A DNA stretch of 64,000 nt from an uncultured Flavobacterium sp. (GCA_937773775.1 CALJVL010000008.1:62001-126000); one strand, 5' to 3'; positions 1-10,259 are shown, counted from the first letter of the stretch. Notes: generated by a model not told the origin, from the sequence alone. Numbers and translations: made by a program.

Positions 1-46
1 TTTCGAGTGATTCCTCAATTGATAAATTAGGATTATTTTAATAATT

Positions 47-81
47 CGAAAACGTTTTCGGTACTTCCGAAAACGTTTTTG
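47..81. promoter_or_regulatory. Double palindrome CGAAAACGTTTTCGG-TACTT-CCGAAAACGTTTTTG: tandem LacI-type operator candidate and/or terminator hairpin
   Basis: 13-bp perfect stem AAAACGTTTTCGG/CCGAAAACGTTTT with TACTT loop; each arm is itself palindromic around CG; located upstream of a sugar operon. Confidence 0.55.
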
Positions 82-142
82 TTTTCATTACTTAATTAAT
101 TGGCGATTTTACAATTATATTTAAAAACTATAAATAAAATCG

Positions 143-1447
143 ATGAAATTAAAATTAAGTTTTTGGCAAATTATCAACATGAATGTTGGCTTTTTTGGAA
201 TTCAGTATAGTTTTGGTTTGCAACAAAGTGCTGTTAATCCGATTTATGATTTTCTAGGTGCTAGTCCTGATCAGTTGCCCATACTTAATCTTGCTGGGCC
301 ATTAACTGGATTATTGATACAACCCATTATTGGTGCAATGAGTGATAAGACTTGGTTGCCAAAATTTGGCGGGCGACGAAAACCTTATTTTTTTATTGGA
401 GCAATTCTATGCAGTATCGCTTTGTTTCTTTTCCCTTTCAGCAGTTCGTTATGGATGGCCGCAGGCCTACTTTGGGTATTAGATGCGGGAAATAATACCG
501 CGATGGAACCTTATAGAGCATTTATTGCAGATACACTAGAGCCAGCTCAACAGCCTACAGGTTTTCAAGCTCAAAGTTTCTTCACTGGTTTTGGGCAAAC
601 TTTGGCAAATGTTTCGCTATTTCTTTTTCCGTTAGTTTTTGTTGGTACAACTGGTAAATTACCAACTTGGGTTTTTGCCTCCTTTTTCCTCGGTGCTGTT
701 TGTTCTATTGGATCAGTTTGGTGGAGTTCCCATACTACCAAAGAAATACCTCCTACTGAAGAAGAATTACGAAAAATAAAAGAGGAGCCACTGCGAGTCT
801 TTACACCATTTACTGATATATTTTCCGCAATTAAAGAGATGCCAAAAGTGATGTGGCAACTATCGTTGGTTTATTTATTTCAGTGGTATGCCTTGTTTTG
901 TTATTGGCAGAACTCATCAAAAAGCATTGCGTTATCTGTCTGGAATACGACTCCGCAAAAAAACATGAAGCTATATGGTGAAGCCGTTAGTTGGACCGGT
1001 TTAGTCAACGGCTGGTATAATATAGTAACTTTTTTATGTGCTTTTGGATTGGTTTATTTTGCGAGAAAATATTCGCCAAAGATGGTGCACTTTACTTGTT
1101 TAATCTTAGCAGCAGTCGGTTTTTTAATCTTTCCAAATATTGAAAATAAATACTTGTTATTTCCCGCTATAACTGGTTTTGGAATTGGATGGGCAAGTAT
1201 GATGGGGATTCCTTATCTAATGGTTATCAACAACATTCCAAAAGAACGTTACGGGGTCTATATGGGTATAATCAATATGATGATTGTAATTCCTATGTTT
1301 ATTCAAACGATAACTTTTGGATACGTGCTCAAAAATTTCTTAAACAATGACCCTCGACTAGCGATTAGTTTTGCTGGGGTGTTATTGCTTATTAGTGCGG
1401 GCTGTACATTGCTTATTAACACCAAGAAAGAAGAAGTAAGTGAATGA
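143..1447 (+). CDS. MFS sugar transporter, SLC45/GPH-like
   Basis: 434 aa, multi-TM; GGRRKPYFFIGA and LDAGNNTAMEPYRAFIAD-type motifs typical of SLC45/plant SUT-like carriers. Confidence 0.8.
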   Translation: MKLKLSFWQIINMNVGFFGIQYSFGLQQSAVNPIYDFLGASPDQLPILNLAGPLTGLLIQPIIGAMSDKTWLPKFGGRRKPYFFIGAILCSIALFLFPFSSSLWMAAGLLWVLDAGNNTAMEPYRAFIADTLEPAQQPTGFQAQSFFTGFGQTLANVSLFLFPLVFVGTTGKLPTWVFASFFLGAVCSIGSVWWSSHTTKEIPPTEEELRKIKEEPLRVFTPFTDIFSAIKEMPKVMWQLSLVYLFQWYALFCYWQNSSKSIALSVWNTTPQKNMKLYGEAVSWTGLVNGWYNIVTFLCAFGLVYFARKYSPKMVHFTCLILAAVGFLIFPNIENKYLLFPAITGFGIGWASMMGIPYLMVINNIPKERYGVYMGIINMMIVIPMFIQTITFGYVLKNFLNNDPRLAISFAGVLLLISAGCTLLINTKKEEVSE

Positions 1448-2615
1448 TTTAAATTATAAGAAGGCGATTGAATTACTGCAAAAGGCATCCTCGTCTGAGG
1501 GTTTTTTGGCCAGTGCTCAAGACATTTCAAATTATAAAAGGGTGTGGGCTCGTGATGGGGTCATCTGTGGATTGGCGGCTTTAGCGTCTGGTGATGAAGA
1601 GCTGATTGAGACCTTCCATAAAACGCTGGTCACATTAGCAGTTAATCAACATCACAACGGAACTATTCCGTCTAATGTCATGACTAACGGAGATATTGAT
1701 GAAGTCAGTTATGGAGGATTGGCTGGTAGAGTTGATTCCGTTACTTGGTTTGTTATAGGTATTTGTCAATATGCTTTTTATAAGAAGGACCCCAGTTTCG
1801 TAAAAAAATACGAAGAGAATATTCAAAAATGTTTACAGCTTTTGGAAGCTTGGGAATTTAACAACAAAGGTCTTTTGTATGTGCCACTATCAGGAAACTG
1901 GGCTGATGAGTACATTACAGAAGGTTATGTTTTATATGATCAACTACTTCGGATTTGGGCATTGAAAAGCTACAATCATTTTGCGGATGACTTCACTATC
2001 TCAAGTAAAATCGAAAAAATTAGTGAGCAAATTGAAATTAATTTTACTCCGAACTCTGTAGGTGAAAAGTACCATGAAAGAGCGTATAATGAAATAAATA
2101 TTAAAGATTTTATGCCTTGCTCTTTTTCGCCAGCCGGCTATAAAATGCAGTTCGATGCTTTTGCAAATTCATTGGCTTTGTATTTGAACATTGGTTCGGA
2201 AGAATTTCAAAAAAGTACTTTAGAATATTCAATCGCGCTTAAAAACGAAATGCCCTTACATTTATTACCGGCATTTTGGCCACCAATAGAAGAAACGGAC
2301 ATCGATTGGAACTTACTTAAAAACAATTGCAAATACGAATTCCGTAACTATCCGAATGAATTTCATAATGGTGGTAGTTGGTCCATGGTTAATGGGTTTT
2401 ATGGATTGGGATTGTTGTCTAAAGAAAAAAAACAAGAGGCGTCTGAAGTTTTGGAAGCAATGAATGCTGCAAACGCAGTTGAGAATTATAGTTTTTATGA
2501 AAACTTCAACAGCCAAACGAAGCAACCAAACGGGGTAGCTTTTTGCACTTGGAGTGCGGCAGCTGCGATAATGTTGTATCAAAGTATTAATAGTAACTTT
2601 AAATTTTTAGTATAA
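1440..2615 (+). CDS. GH100-like invertase / glycogen-debranching-like (alpha/alpha)6 hydrolase
   Basis: GTG start overlapping the upstream stop; YKRVWARDG, HHNGTIPSN and SYGGLAGRVDSVTWF motifs resemble neutral invertases. Confidence 0.65.
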   Translation: MNDLNYKKAIELLQKASSSEGFLASAQDISNYKRVWARDGVICGLAALASGDEELIETFHKTLVTLAVNQHHNGTIPSNVMTNGDIDEVSYGGLAGRVDSVTWFVIGICQYAFYKKDPSFVKKYEENIQKCLQLLEAWEFNNKGLLYVPLSGNWADEYITEGYVLYDQLLRIWALKSYNHFADDFTISSKIEKISEQIEINFTPNSVGEKYHERAYNEINIKDFMPCSFSPAGYKMQFDAFANSLALYLNIGSEEFQKSTLEYSIALKNEMPLHLLPAFWPPIEETDIDWNLLKNNCKYEFRNYPNEFHNGGSWSMVNGFYGLGLLSKEKKQEASEVLEAMNAANAVENYSFYENFNSQTKQPNGVAFCTWSAAAAIMLYQSINSNFKFLV

Positions 2616-2616
2616 A

Positions 2617-3552
2617 TTGGAAAAAGAAATAGATATTATATGCGCAGGAGAAGTGCTAATTGATTTTATAGGGCACGAAGTAAACACTTCGATAACCAGA
2701 ACAAAAGATTACCACCGTTTTCTGGGTGGCTCGCCTACAAATGTAGCTGTAAATGCGGCAAGATTGGGGTTGAAGTCGGTATTGGTTGCTACTTGTGGTC
2801 AGGACGGTTTGGGAGACTACATTGTGAGAAAACTGAATGCTAACGATGTCGTAACTTCTTATGTGCGGAAATCAGAAAATGAACCCACTTCTATAATATT
2901 AGTGTCGAAATCAACAAGTACGCCAGATTTTATAGCCTATAGAGAAGCGGATTGTCAAATTGACCAAAGTCAAATTCCGCAAGAGTTGCTAGAGAATGCT
3001 AAAATCTTTCATACCAGCTGTTTCGCCTTGAGCAAAAATCCGGCTAGAACCACTATATTGGCAAGCGCTAAAAAAGCAAAGGCCTTAGGATTACAAACGA
3101 GTATAGATATTAATTTTTCCGAGAGGATTTGGCCTGATAGAGAAGAGGCTAAAGCGGTGCTGAAAGAATACTTATCGACGGATCCATTTGTTAAGCTCAG
3201 TGAAGACGATTGTTATAGACTTTTTGCGGAAGCAAAAACGGAAGATTTTATTTTTGAATATTTTCATGGTCTAGGAGCATCAACAATATGTCTGACAAAG
3301 GGAAAAGACGGTGTTGTTTTGTCAAGTTTAGAACACGGAATGTTTCATCAGAAAGCTATGCTTGTTCATGATATAAAAGATACGACTGGTGCCGGAGATG
3401 CATTTTGGACCGGTTTTTTATATGCCCAACTGTTAAATAAAAACTTAGAAGAAACAATTACGATTGCCCAAAAATTAGCAGTATTAAAACTTCAAAATGT
3501 AGGTAGATTACCTGAAGGTATTAATATTCAAGAATATTTAAATATTGATTAA
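2617..3552 (+). CDS. PfkB-family carbohydrate kinase (probable fructokinase)
   Basis: GGSPTNVAVNAARLG N-terminal motif and DTTGAGDAFWTGF C-terminal PfkB signature; TTG start. Confidence 0.85.
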   Translation: MEKEIDIICAGEVLIDFIGHEVNTSITRTKDYHRFLGGSPTNVAVNAARLGLKSVLVATCGQDGLGDYIVRKLNANDVVTSYVRKSENEPTSIILVSKSTSTPDFIAYREADCQIDQSQIPQELLENAKIFHTSCFALSKNPARTTILASAKKAKALGLQTSIDINFSERIWPDREEAKAVLKEYLSTDPFVKLSEDDCYRLFAEAKTEDFIFEYFHGLGASTICLTKGKDGVVLSSLEHGMFHQKAMLVHDIKDTTGAGDAFWTGFLYAQLLNKNLEETITIAQKLAVLKLQNVGRLPEGINIQEYLNID

Positions 3553-3573
3553 TAAATTATTAAAAGTAAATAC

Positions 3574-4797
3574 ATGCAAGTAATGAAGAAAAACACGGTC
3601 AAATTAGCAATGTATCTGAATTATTTTGTTTTTGCAATCCTTCTTAATAGTGTTGGGATTGTAATTTTAAAAGCTCAAAAGAATTACGGGGTTGATGAAT
3701 TGCAAGCTAGTATTTTGGAAGCATTTAAGGATTTGCCAATTGCGATTGTCTCTTTTTTGATCGCTTCGTTTTTGCCAAGAATAGGCTATAAACGAGCGAT
3801 GCTTATAGGATTGGCTTTAGTCTCGGTTGCTTGTATCAGTATGTATTTTGGAAATTCATTTGACACGGCTAAATTACTTTTTGCCACTGTCGGAGTTTCT
3901 TTTGCATTGATAAAGGTTTCAGTTTACTCCCTTATTGGGACTGTAACAGAAAACCAAAAAGAACATAACAGTTTGATGAGTAGTATTGAAGGGGTATTCA
4001 TGATTGGTATCGCTTTGGCTTATTTTTTATTTCCAGCTTTTAATTCAGAAACAGATCCTGATGCATGGTTAAATGTATATTGGCTTTTAGCTGGAATTTC
4101 GTTATTGTCATTTGGTTTTTTATTTTTTACGAAGTTTGAAATTGAAACCGAAATCCCTGGAGTAGATTTAGCTGATGATTTCAAACAAATGTTCAAGCTG
4201 TTTGCTAAACTGTTGACCGTTGTTTTTGTGATCAGCGCTTTTCTATTTGTAATGATAGAACAAGGAATTATGACTTGGTTGCCCACATTTAATGATAAGG
4301 TGTTGCACTTGCCAGAGAATATTAGCATCATGATGGCTAGTATTTTGGCAATTTCATTAGCTGTCGGAAGGCTTGTTGCCGGTGTAATCACTAAAACAAT
4401 AAACTGGATATGGGTTCTCAGCTTTTGTATCGTTATGGCAATGTTGCTTGTTATTTTTGTATTGCCCAAAACGGTAGGCTTAGAGGTCAAGGAAATTAAT
4501 TCGCTTAGTGATATTCCTTTAATAGGATTTGCGTTTCCGTTGGTTGGATTGTTTATAGCGCCAATATATCCTCTTTTAAATTCAGTTGTGTTAAGTGCCT
4601 TGCCTCAAAAATTACATAGCTCGATGACGGGCCTTATTGTTGTTTTTTCTGCTCTTGGCGGTACAGTGGGCTCCAGAGTTATAGGATACCTATTTAAAAA
4701 TGAAGGGCCTGAGAATGCATTTTATTACACTTTAATACCCATGGCCTTACTACTTGTTTCCTTCTTTATATTAAAAAAACTTACCTCTAAATTATGA
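3574..4797 (+). CDS. MFS transporter
   Basis: 407 aa, about 12 hydrophobic segments; within the sugar operon. Confidence 0.8.
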   Translation: MQVMKKNTVKLAMYLNYFVFAILLNSVGIVILKAQKNYGVDELQASILEAFKDLPIAIVSFLIASFLPRIGYKRAMLIGLALVSVACISMYFGNSFDTAKLLFATVGVSFALIKVSVYSLIGTVTENQKEHNSLMSSIEGVFMIGIALAYFLFPAFNSETDPDAWLNVYWLLAGISLLSFGFLFFTKFEIETEIPGVDLADDFKQMFKLFAKLLTVVFVISAFLFVMIEQGIMTWLPTFNDKVLHLPENISIMMASILAISLAVGRLVAGVITKTINWIWVLSFCIVMAMLLVIFVLPKTVGLEVKEINSLSDIPLIGFAFPLVGLFIAPIYPLLNSVVLSALPQKLHSSMTGLIVVFSALGGTVGSRVIGYLFKNEGPENAFYYTLIPMALLLVSFFILKKLTSKL

Positions 4798-6659
4798 AAA
4801 TTTCAGTAAACATAAACAAAGTATTTCGCGAGCTTTTAATGCAAGAAGATACAGATCAAGATAAGAAAATTACAAAGGATGATCATGGACCTAAAAGATT
4901 TGTTTTGGTTGATGAAAAAACTAAAGCCGAGAGTGTAATCGAGGGAACCTATCATTTGGCCAATTTGCTTCAGGAGTTAGCCTTGCTAAAAGAAGGTGAT
5001 AATGAGTTGGGGGAGCTTGATTCGAATCGCATTCAAGAGGAGCCTGTTGAACGAATTTCAAGAAAGATCAGAGATGATTATTGGAACGAACTTACTAGAA
5101 CTATTGATAAAAAGGGCTTGACGCAAATTCTCGAAGATGAAAAGACTTCAAACGAGATCCCAACGCTTTATGTTTCCGCTAAAGATAAGCAGGCTGTGAA
5201 GTATTTTCAGGACCTAGAAAAGGACCTAGGAAATTTTAAAGTCGGAGTTTTACTTAAAGCTTATTCTGACGAATATATAGAAACATTGAATACCAAGCCC
5301 GGTATTCTAGCTTTGGCACTCGAACAAAAAGCAGATAGTTTACAAGGGGTTCCTTTTGTAGTTCCAGGAGGAAGGTTTAACGAAATGTATGGTTGGGATA
5401 GTTACTTTATAGGCGTAGGACTGATTATCGATAAACAGTTAGACAAAGCAAAGGCCATAGCTGAAAATTTTAAATATCAAATTGTTCATTATGGAAAAAT
5501 TTTAAATGCCAATCGTAGCTATTATTTGACTAGAACGCAACCGCCACTGTATTCATCATTGTTAATCGAAATTGTAAAACAGGAAGTTCCCGACTTAAAA
5601 TGGTTGAAAAGCCACTTGGAAACGGTTATTGTGGAATACAACACTGTTTGGATGGTACAAGGAAAACGATTAACTGTTACTGGTTTAAACCGCTACAAGT
5701 CGGATGGTGTAGGCATGCCATTTGAGGTAGAGCCCGGACATTTTGATGATGTTTTAGAGCCATACGCGTTAAAATATAATCTACCTATCAGAGAATTCGA
5801 AAAGCGATATTTGAATAGAACTTTAGTTGACGCAGAACTTGATGAATACTTTGTTCATGACAGGAGTTTACGCGAAAGCGGACATGATACAACAAACAGA
5901 TTGATAAATACCTGCGCAAATTTGAATTCCGTAGATATAAATAGCTTTCTGTATAAATATGAAAAAGACATTGCTTATTTAATCAATGAATATTTTAATA
6001 ACGCTTTTCAGATGGATGATTTGCTACACACTTCGGAAGAGTGGATTCAGAAAGCAAATTTCAGAAGGGAAAAGATGGATGAATTATGTTGGAATAAAGA
6101 GTCAAGTATGTATTTTGATTACGATTTTGTAAATAAGAAACAATTTCCATTTGAAGCTGCGACTACATTCTTTCCTTTATGGGCTGGAATGTGCAGCGAG
6201 CATCAAGCAAAAAAACTAATGGAAGTAGCGCTACCTCAATTTATTAAAACAGGTGGAATTACGGGAAGTACAAAGGCGAGCAATGATAATTTTCCTGAGG
6301 ATGCACCGCAGAGGCAGTGGGATTATCCTTTTGGCTGGGCTCCGCATCAAATCCTACTTTGGGAGGGCTTAATCAACTATGATTTTTTTGAAAAAGCACA
6401 AGAAATGGTATATAGATGGCTTTGGTTGATTACGAAAAATGCCGTTGAGTATAATGGAACGATACCTGAAAAATTTGATTTGGAAATTAGTTCGCACAAA
6501 GTTTTTGCTGAGTACGGGAATGTTGGAACTGAATTTGACTACATTTCCAAGGAGGGGTTTGGTTGGGTAAATGCATCCTACCAATATGGATTACAGATTT
6601 TGGATGATAATTTAAAGCTAGAGCTAAATAAGTTGACTGTGCCGGAAGATTTGTTTTAA
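4794..6659 (+). CDS. treF: Trehalase (GH37) with N-terminal neutral-trehalase Ca2+-binding-like motif
   Basis: PGGRFNEMYGWDSYFIGVGL and QRQWDYPFGWAPHQ trehalase signatures; DTDQDKKITKDDHGPK near the N-terminus; ATGA overlap with upstream gene. Confidence 0.9.
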   Translation: MKISVNINKVFRELLMQEDTDQDKKITKDDHGPKRFVLVDEKTKAESVIEGTYHLANLLQELALLKEGDNELGELDSNRIQEEPVERISRKIRDDYWNELTRTIDKKGLTQILEDEKTSNEIPTLYVSAKDKQAVKYFQDLEKDLGNFKVGVLLKAYSDEYIETLNTKPGILALALEQKADSLQGVPFVVPGGRFNEMYGWDSYFIGVGLIIDKQLDKAKAIAENFKYQIVHYGKILNANRSYYLTRTQPPLYSSLLIEIVKQEVPDLKWLKSHLETVIVEYNTVWMVQGKRLTVTGLNRYKSDGVGMPFEVEPGHFDDVLEPYALKYNLPIREFEKRYLNRTLVDAELDEYFVHDRSLRESGHDTTNRLINTCANLNSVDINSFLYKYEKDIAYLINEYFNNAFQMDDLLHTSEEWIQKANFRREKMDELCWNKESSMYFDYDFVNKKQFPFEAATTFFPLWAGMCSEHQAKKLMEVALPQFIKTGGITGSTKASNDNFPEDAPQRQWDYPFGWAPHQILLWEGLINYDFFEKAQEMVYRWLWLITKNAVEYNGTIPEKFDLEISSHKVFAEYGNVGTEFDYISKEGFGWVNASYQYGLQILDDNLKLELNKLTVPEDLF

Positions 6660-6734
6660 CCGTTATTTTTTTGGTGAAATTCGACATTTGTATTAGTTTT
6701 TTTTTAACTTTATCCTCAACTTAATTTTTCAAAG

Positions 6735-7169
6735 ATGACTGTAAATCAAATATTAAGCTCAAAAGGGAATGAAGTGTATTCAATAGTTTCAACTATTACA
6801 GTATATGACGCCATAAAAGTAATGGGTGAAAAAAACATTGGTGCAGTCTTGGTAATTGAAGACTCAGTGTTGAAAGGGGTTTTGTCTGAGAGAGATTATG
6901 CAAGAAAAATTGTTTTAAAAGACAAGTCTTCTAAAAAAACCTTAGTACATGAAATTATGACTACTGATATTATCACGGTCAAACCCACTGATAAATTAGA
7001 GTATTGCATGGAATTAATGACAACTAAAAGAGTTAGGCATTTACCAGTTGTTGAAAATAATATAGTTATGGGTATTATTTCGATAGGAGATGTTGTTATA
7101 GCCATTATTGAGATTCAAAAAGATACCATAAAACATTTAGAATCCTACATTAGCGGGAGCAATGCATAA
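6735..7169 (+). CDS. CBS-domain pair protein
   Basis: 144 aa, two CBS motifs (IGAVLVIEDSVLKGVLSERDYARK; VRHLPVVENNIVMGIISIGDVV). Confidence 0.85.
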   Translation: MTVNQILSSKGNEVYSIVSTITVYDAIKVMGEKNIGAVLVIEDSVLKGVLSERDYARKIVLKDKSSKKTLVHEIMTTDIITVKPTDKLEYCMELMTTKRVRHLPVVENNIVMGIISIGDVVIAIIEIQKDTIKHLESYISGSNA

Positions 7170-7192
7170 TTAAAAAATAAATTTATAAGTAT

Positions 7193-7228
7193 AAATAGCT
7201 GCCATTTAGTGCAGCTATTTTTTTTTCG
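7193..7228 (+). terminator. Intrinsic terminator
   Basis: AAATAGCTGC / GCAGCTATTT stem followed by a T-run. Confidence 0.75.
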
Positions 7229-7286
7229 TAAAACGAGTTTTTTATAAAAGAATAGTATAAAAGTATACTTTATAAACCAAGTCTTA

Positions 7287-7294
7287 TATCTTTG
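7287..7294 (+). promoter_or_regulatory. Bacteroidetes -7 motif TATCTTTG upstream of maeB
   Basis: TAnnTTTG match about 24 nt before the ATG. Confidence 0.45.
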
Positions 7295-7317
7295 TGAGCT
7301 AGACAAAAACTAAAAAA

Positions 7318-9603
7318 ATGAATAATAGTAGCAAGAGAAGAGAAGCGTTATTGTATCACGCAAAACCAACTCCAGGAAAAATACAGGTTGTTCCGACTAA
7401 AAAGTACGCGACACAAAGAGACTTGTCATTGGCATACACTCCAGGTGTAGCAGAGCCTTGTTTGGAAATTGCAAAAGATGTTAATAATGTTTATAAATAT
7501 ACTGCCAAAGGGAATTTAGTAGCTGTTATAACGAATGGTACAGCAGTCTTGGGTCTAGGAGATATAGGTCCGGAAGCTTCAAAACCAGTTATGGAAGGAA
7601 AAGCGCTGTTGTTTAAAATATTCGCAGACATTGATGTTTTTGATATAGAAATAGATCTTAAAGATATTGACAAATTTATAGATACGGTAAAAGCTATCGC
7701 TCCAACATTTGGGGGAATTAATTTAGAGGATATCAAAGCTCCGGAATCATTTGAAATTGAGAGAAGATTAGTTGAGGAATTAGACATACCTGTGATGCAT
7801 GATGATCAACATGGAACTGCAATTATTTCGTCAGCAGCTTTATTAAATGCTCTCGAATTAGCCGAAAAAGAAATTCGAAATGCTAAAGTGATTATTTCAG
7901 GGGCCGGATCTGCCGCAATGGCCTGCGCCAATTTATATACTTTACTAGGAGTTGTTCCAGCTAACGTAACAATGTTTGATAAAGATGGAGTTCTTTCAGA
8001 AGACAGAACTGACTTATCCCCAATACAGCAAAAATACGCTCTTGGAAAAAAACAGACCACATTGGCTGAAGCCATAAAAAATGCTGATGTTTTTTTAGGC
8101 CTTTCTGCTGGGAATGTTCTTTCTGCTGAAATGCTACTTACAATGGCTGATAACCCTATTGTTTTTGCGATGGCTAACCCAGTTCCGGAAATTGATTACC
8201 ACCTAGCTATAGCTACTCGAACAGATATTATTATGGCTACGGGAAGATCAGATTATCCTAACCAGGTTAATAATGTTCTTGGATTTCCATATATATTTCG
8301 TGGTGCATTAGACGTTCGTGCAACTAAAATTAATGAAGCCATGAAAATGGCCGCAGTAAGAGCGCTTGCTGCTCTAGCCAAGGAATACGTTCCTGAACAA
8401 GTAAATATTGCTTATGGCGCTACCAAACTTATCTTCGGACGCGACTATATAATACCTTCTCCATTCGATCCTAGATTAATCACTGTCGTTGCACCTGCAG
8501 TAGCAAAAGCGGCAATGGATTCCGGGGTGGCCTTAAATCCCATTACGGATTGGAATAAATATGAAGAAGAACTTTATGACCGATTAGGTAACGATAATAA
8601 GATGGTTCGCCTGATTACTAATAGAGCAAAAATAGACCCAAAAAGAATCATTTTTGCAGAAGCGGATCATTTAGATGTCCTTAAAGCGGCGCAAATTGTG
8701 CTCGAAGAAGGTATTTGTTTTCCTATTTTACTTGGGAATATGGAAATTATTTTGGAATTGAAAAAAGAGTTGGGGTTTGAGACTGAAGTGCCAATTATTG
8801 ATACCAAAATCGATGAAGAGGATGCAAGAAGAAATCGATTTGCAAATACTTACTGGGAGTCCAGAAAGAGACGAGGGATATCTTTGTTAGATGCTCAAAA
8901 ATTAATGCGAGAAAGAAATTATTTTGCTGCAATGATGGTTAATGAAGGAGAAGCCGATGGATTAGTTACGGGCTATACCAGAAGTTATTCGTCTGTCGTG
9001 AAGCCTATGCTTCAGCTTATTAATAAAGCTCCAGGCGCTTCTATAATAGCAACGACAAATATGATGATGACGGCACGAGGACCAATGTTTTTGTCCGATA
9101 CGGCCATAAACATAAACCCAACAGCTCTTGAATTAGCGAAGATCGCTATTATGACTGCCAAAACAGCTAGGATGTTTGGTGTAGAACCAGTGATAGCGAT
9201 GGTTTCATTTTCTAATTTTGGGTCTTCCACGGATGAAAATGCCACTAAAGTGAGAGAAGCAGTTTCTTATTTGCATGAACATCATCCAGATATGATTATT
9301 GACGGAGAAGTTCAAGCTGATTTTGCTTTAAACCAAGAGATGTTGAAGGAAAAGTTTCCGTTCTCTAAATTGGCAGGTAAAAAAGTGAATACTTTAATTT
9401 TCCCAAATCTTGATTCAGCAAATATTACTTATAAGTTGTTAAAGGAATTAAATAAGGTAGACTCGTTTGGGCCAATTATGTTGGGAATGGGAAAACCTGT
9501 GCATATATTTCAGTTAGGTGCAAGTGTAGAAGAAATGGTAAATATGGCGACTATCGCTGTTATTGATGCACAAGAAAAACAAAAGAAAAAAACAAATAAA
9601 TAG
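7318..9603 (+). CDS. maeB: NADP-dependent malic enzyme (malic domain plus PTA domain)
   Basis: 761 aa; malic enzyme N-terminal motifs (SLAYTPGVAEPC, MHDDQHGTAI) and C-terminal phosphate acetyltransferase-like domain. Confidence 0.93.
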   Translation: MNNSSKRREALLYHAKPTPGKIQVVPTKKYATQRDLSLAYTPGVAEPCLEIAKDVNNVYKYTAKGNLVAVITNGTAVLGLGDIGPEASKPVMEGKALLFKIFADIDVFDIEIDLKDIDKFIDTVKAIAPTFGGINLEDIKAPESFEIERRLVEELDIPVMHDDQHGTAIISSAALLNALELAEKEIRNAKVIISGAGSAAMACANLYTLLGVVPANVTMFDKDGVLSEDRTDLSPIQQKYALGKKQTTLAEAIKNADVFLGLSAGNVLSAEMLLTMADNPIVFAMANPVPEIDYHLAIATRTDIIMATGRSDYPNQVNNVLGFPYIFRGALDVRATKINEAMKMAAVRALAALAKEYVPEQVNIAYGATKLIFGRDYIIPSPFDPRLITVVAPAVAKAAMDSGVALNPITDWNKYEEELYDRLGNDNKMVRLITNRAKIDPKRIIFAEADHLDVLKAAQIVLEEGICFPILLGNMEIILELKKELGFETEVPIIDTKIDEEDARRNRFANTYWESRKRRGISLLDAQKLMRERNYFAAMMVNEGEADGLVTGYTRSYSSVVKPMLQLINKAPGASIIATTNMMMTARGPMFLSDTAININPTALELAKIAIMTAKTARMFGVEPVIAMVSFSNFGSSTDENATKVREAVSYLHEHHPDMIIDGEVQADFALNQEMLKEKFPFSKLAGKKVNTLIFPNLDSANITYKLLKELNKVDSFGPIMLGMGKPVHIFQLGASVEEMVNMATIAVIDAQEKQKKKTNK

Positions 9604-9610
9604 TATTAAT

Positions 9611-9643
9611 AAAAAAGTTCTTTGTAAACCCAAAGGACTTTTT
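9611..9643 (+). terminator. Intrinsic terminator
   Basis: AAAAAGTTCTTTG / CAAAGGACTTTTT hairpin just after maeB. Confidence 0.7.
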
Positions 9644-9677
9644 ATATTCTATAAAACTAGATATATACAATAAATAT

Positions 9678-10259
9678 ATGATAGAACATTTACAGGGTAA
9701 ATTAGTTGAAAAAACGCCAACACAAGTCATTATTGATTGTGGCGGGGTGGGTTATCAAGTCAACATCTCTTTACACACCTATTCATTACTTCCTAATGCT
9801 GATTTTATTAAACTGTTTACCCATCTTCAAATAAAAGAAGATGCACACACGCTGTTTGGGTTTATGGAGAAATCGGAAAGGGAGATTTTTAAAATGTTAT
9901 TATCAGTTTCAGGGATTGGAGCAAGCATAGCTAGAACAATGTTATCGTCTTTAGATCCGAAACAAATTACAAATGCGATTGCATCGGGGGATGTAGTCAC
10001 CATACAATCCATAAAAGGAATTGGAAGTAAAACGGCACAAAGGGTAATTCTTGATTTGAAAGAAAAAGTGCTTAAATTGTATGATTTAGATGAAGTTTCC
10101 ATGTCGCAAAGCAATACAAATAGAGATGAAGCGTTATCCGCTTTGGAGGTTTTAGGTTTTGTTAGGAAAGCTTCAGAAAAGGTTATCGAAAAAATCGTAA
10201 AGGAGGACCCAGAAGCCTCTGTTGAAACAATTATCAAGAAAGCTTTAAAAAACTTATAA
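9678..10259 (+). CDS. ruvA: Holliday junction branch migration protein RuvA
   Basis: MIEHLQGKLVEK; LFGFMEKSEREIFKMLLSVSGIGASIARTML; IKGIGSKTAQRVILDLK. Confidence 0.95.
   Translation: MIEHLQGKLVEKTPTQVIIDCGGVGYQVNISLHTYSLLPNADFIKLFTHLQIKEDAHTLFGFMEKSEREIFKMLLSVSGIGASIARTMLSSLDPKQITNAIASGDVVTIQSIKGIGSKTAQRVILDLKEKVLKLYDLDEVSMSQSNTNRDEALSALEVLGFVRKASEKVIEKIVKEDPEASVETIIKKALKNL

Noticed and set aside
4020-4490. 156-aa minus-strand ORF opposite the MFS gene
   Set aside because: Fully antisense to a well-supported transporter; low-complexity composition, no recognisable domain.
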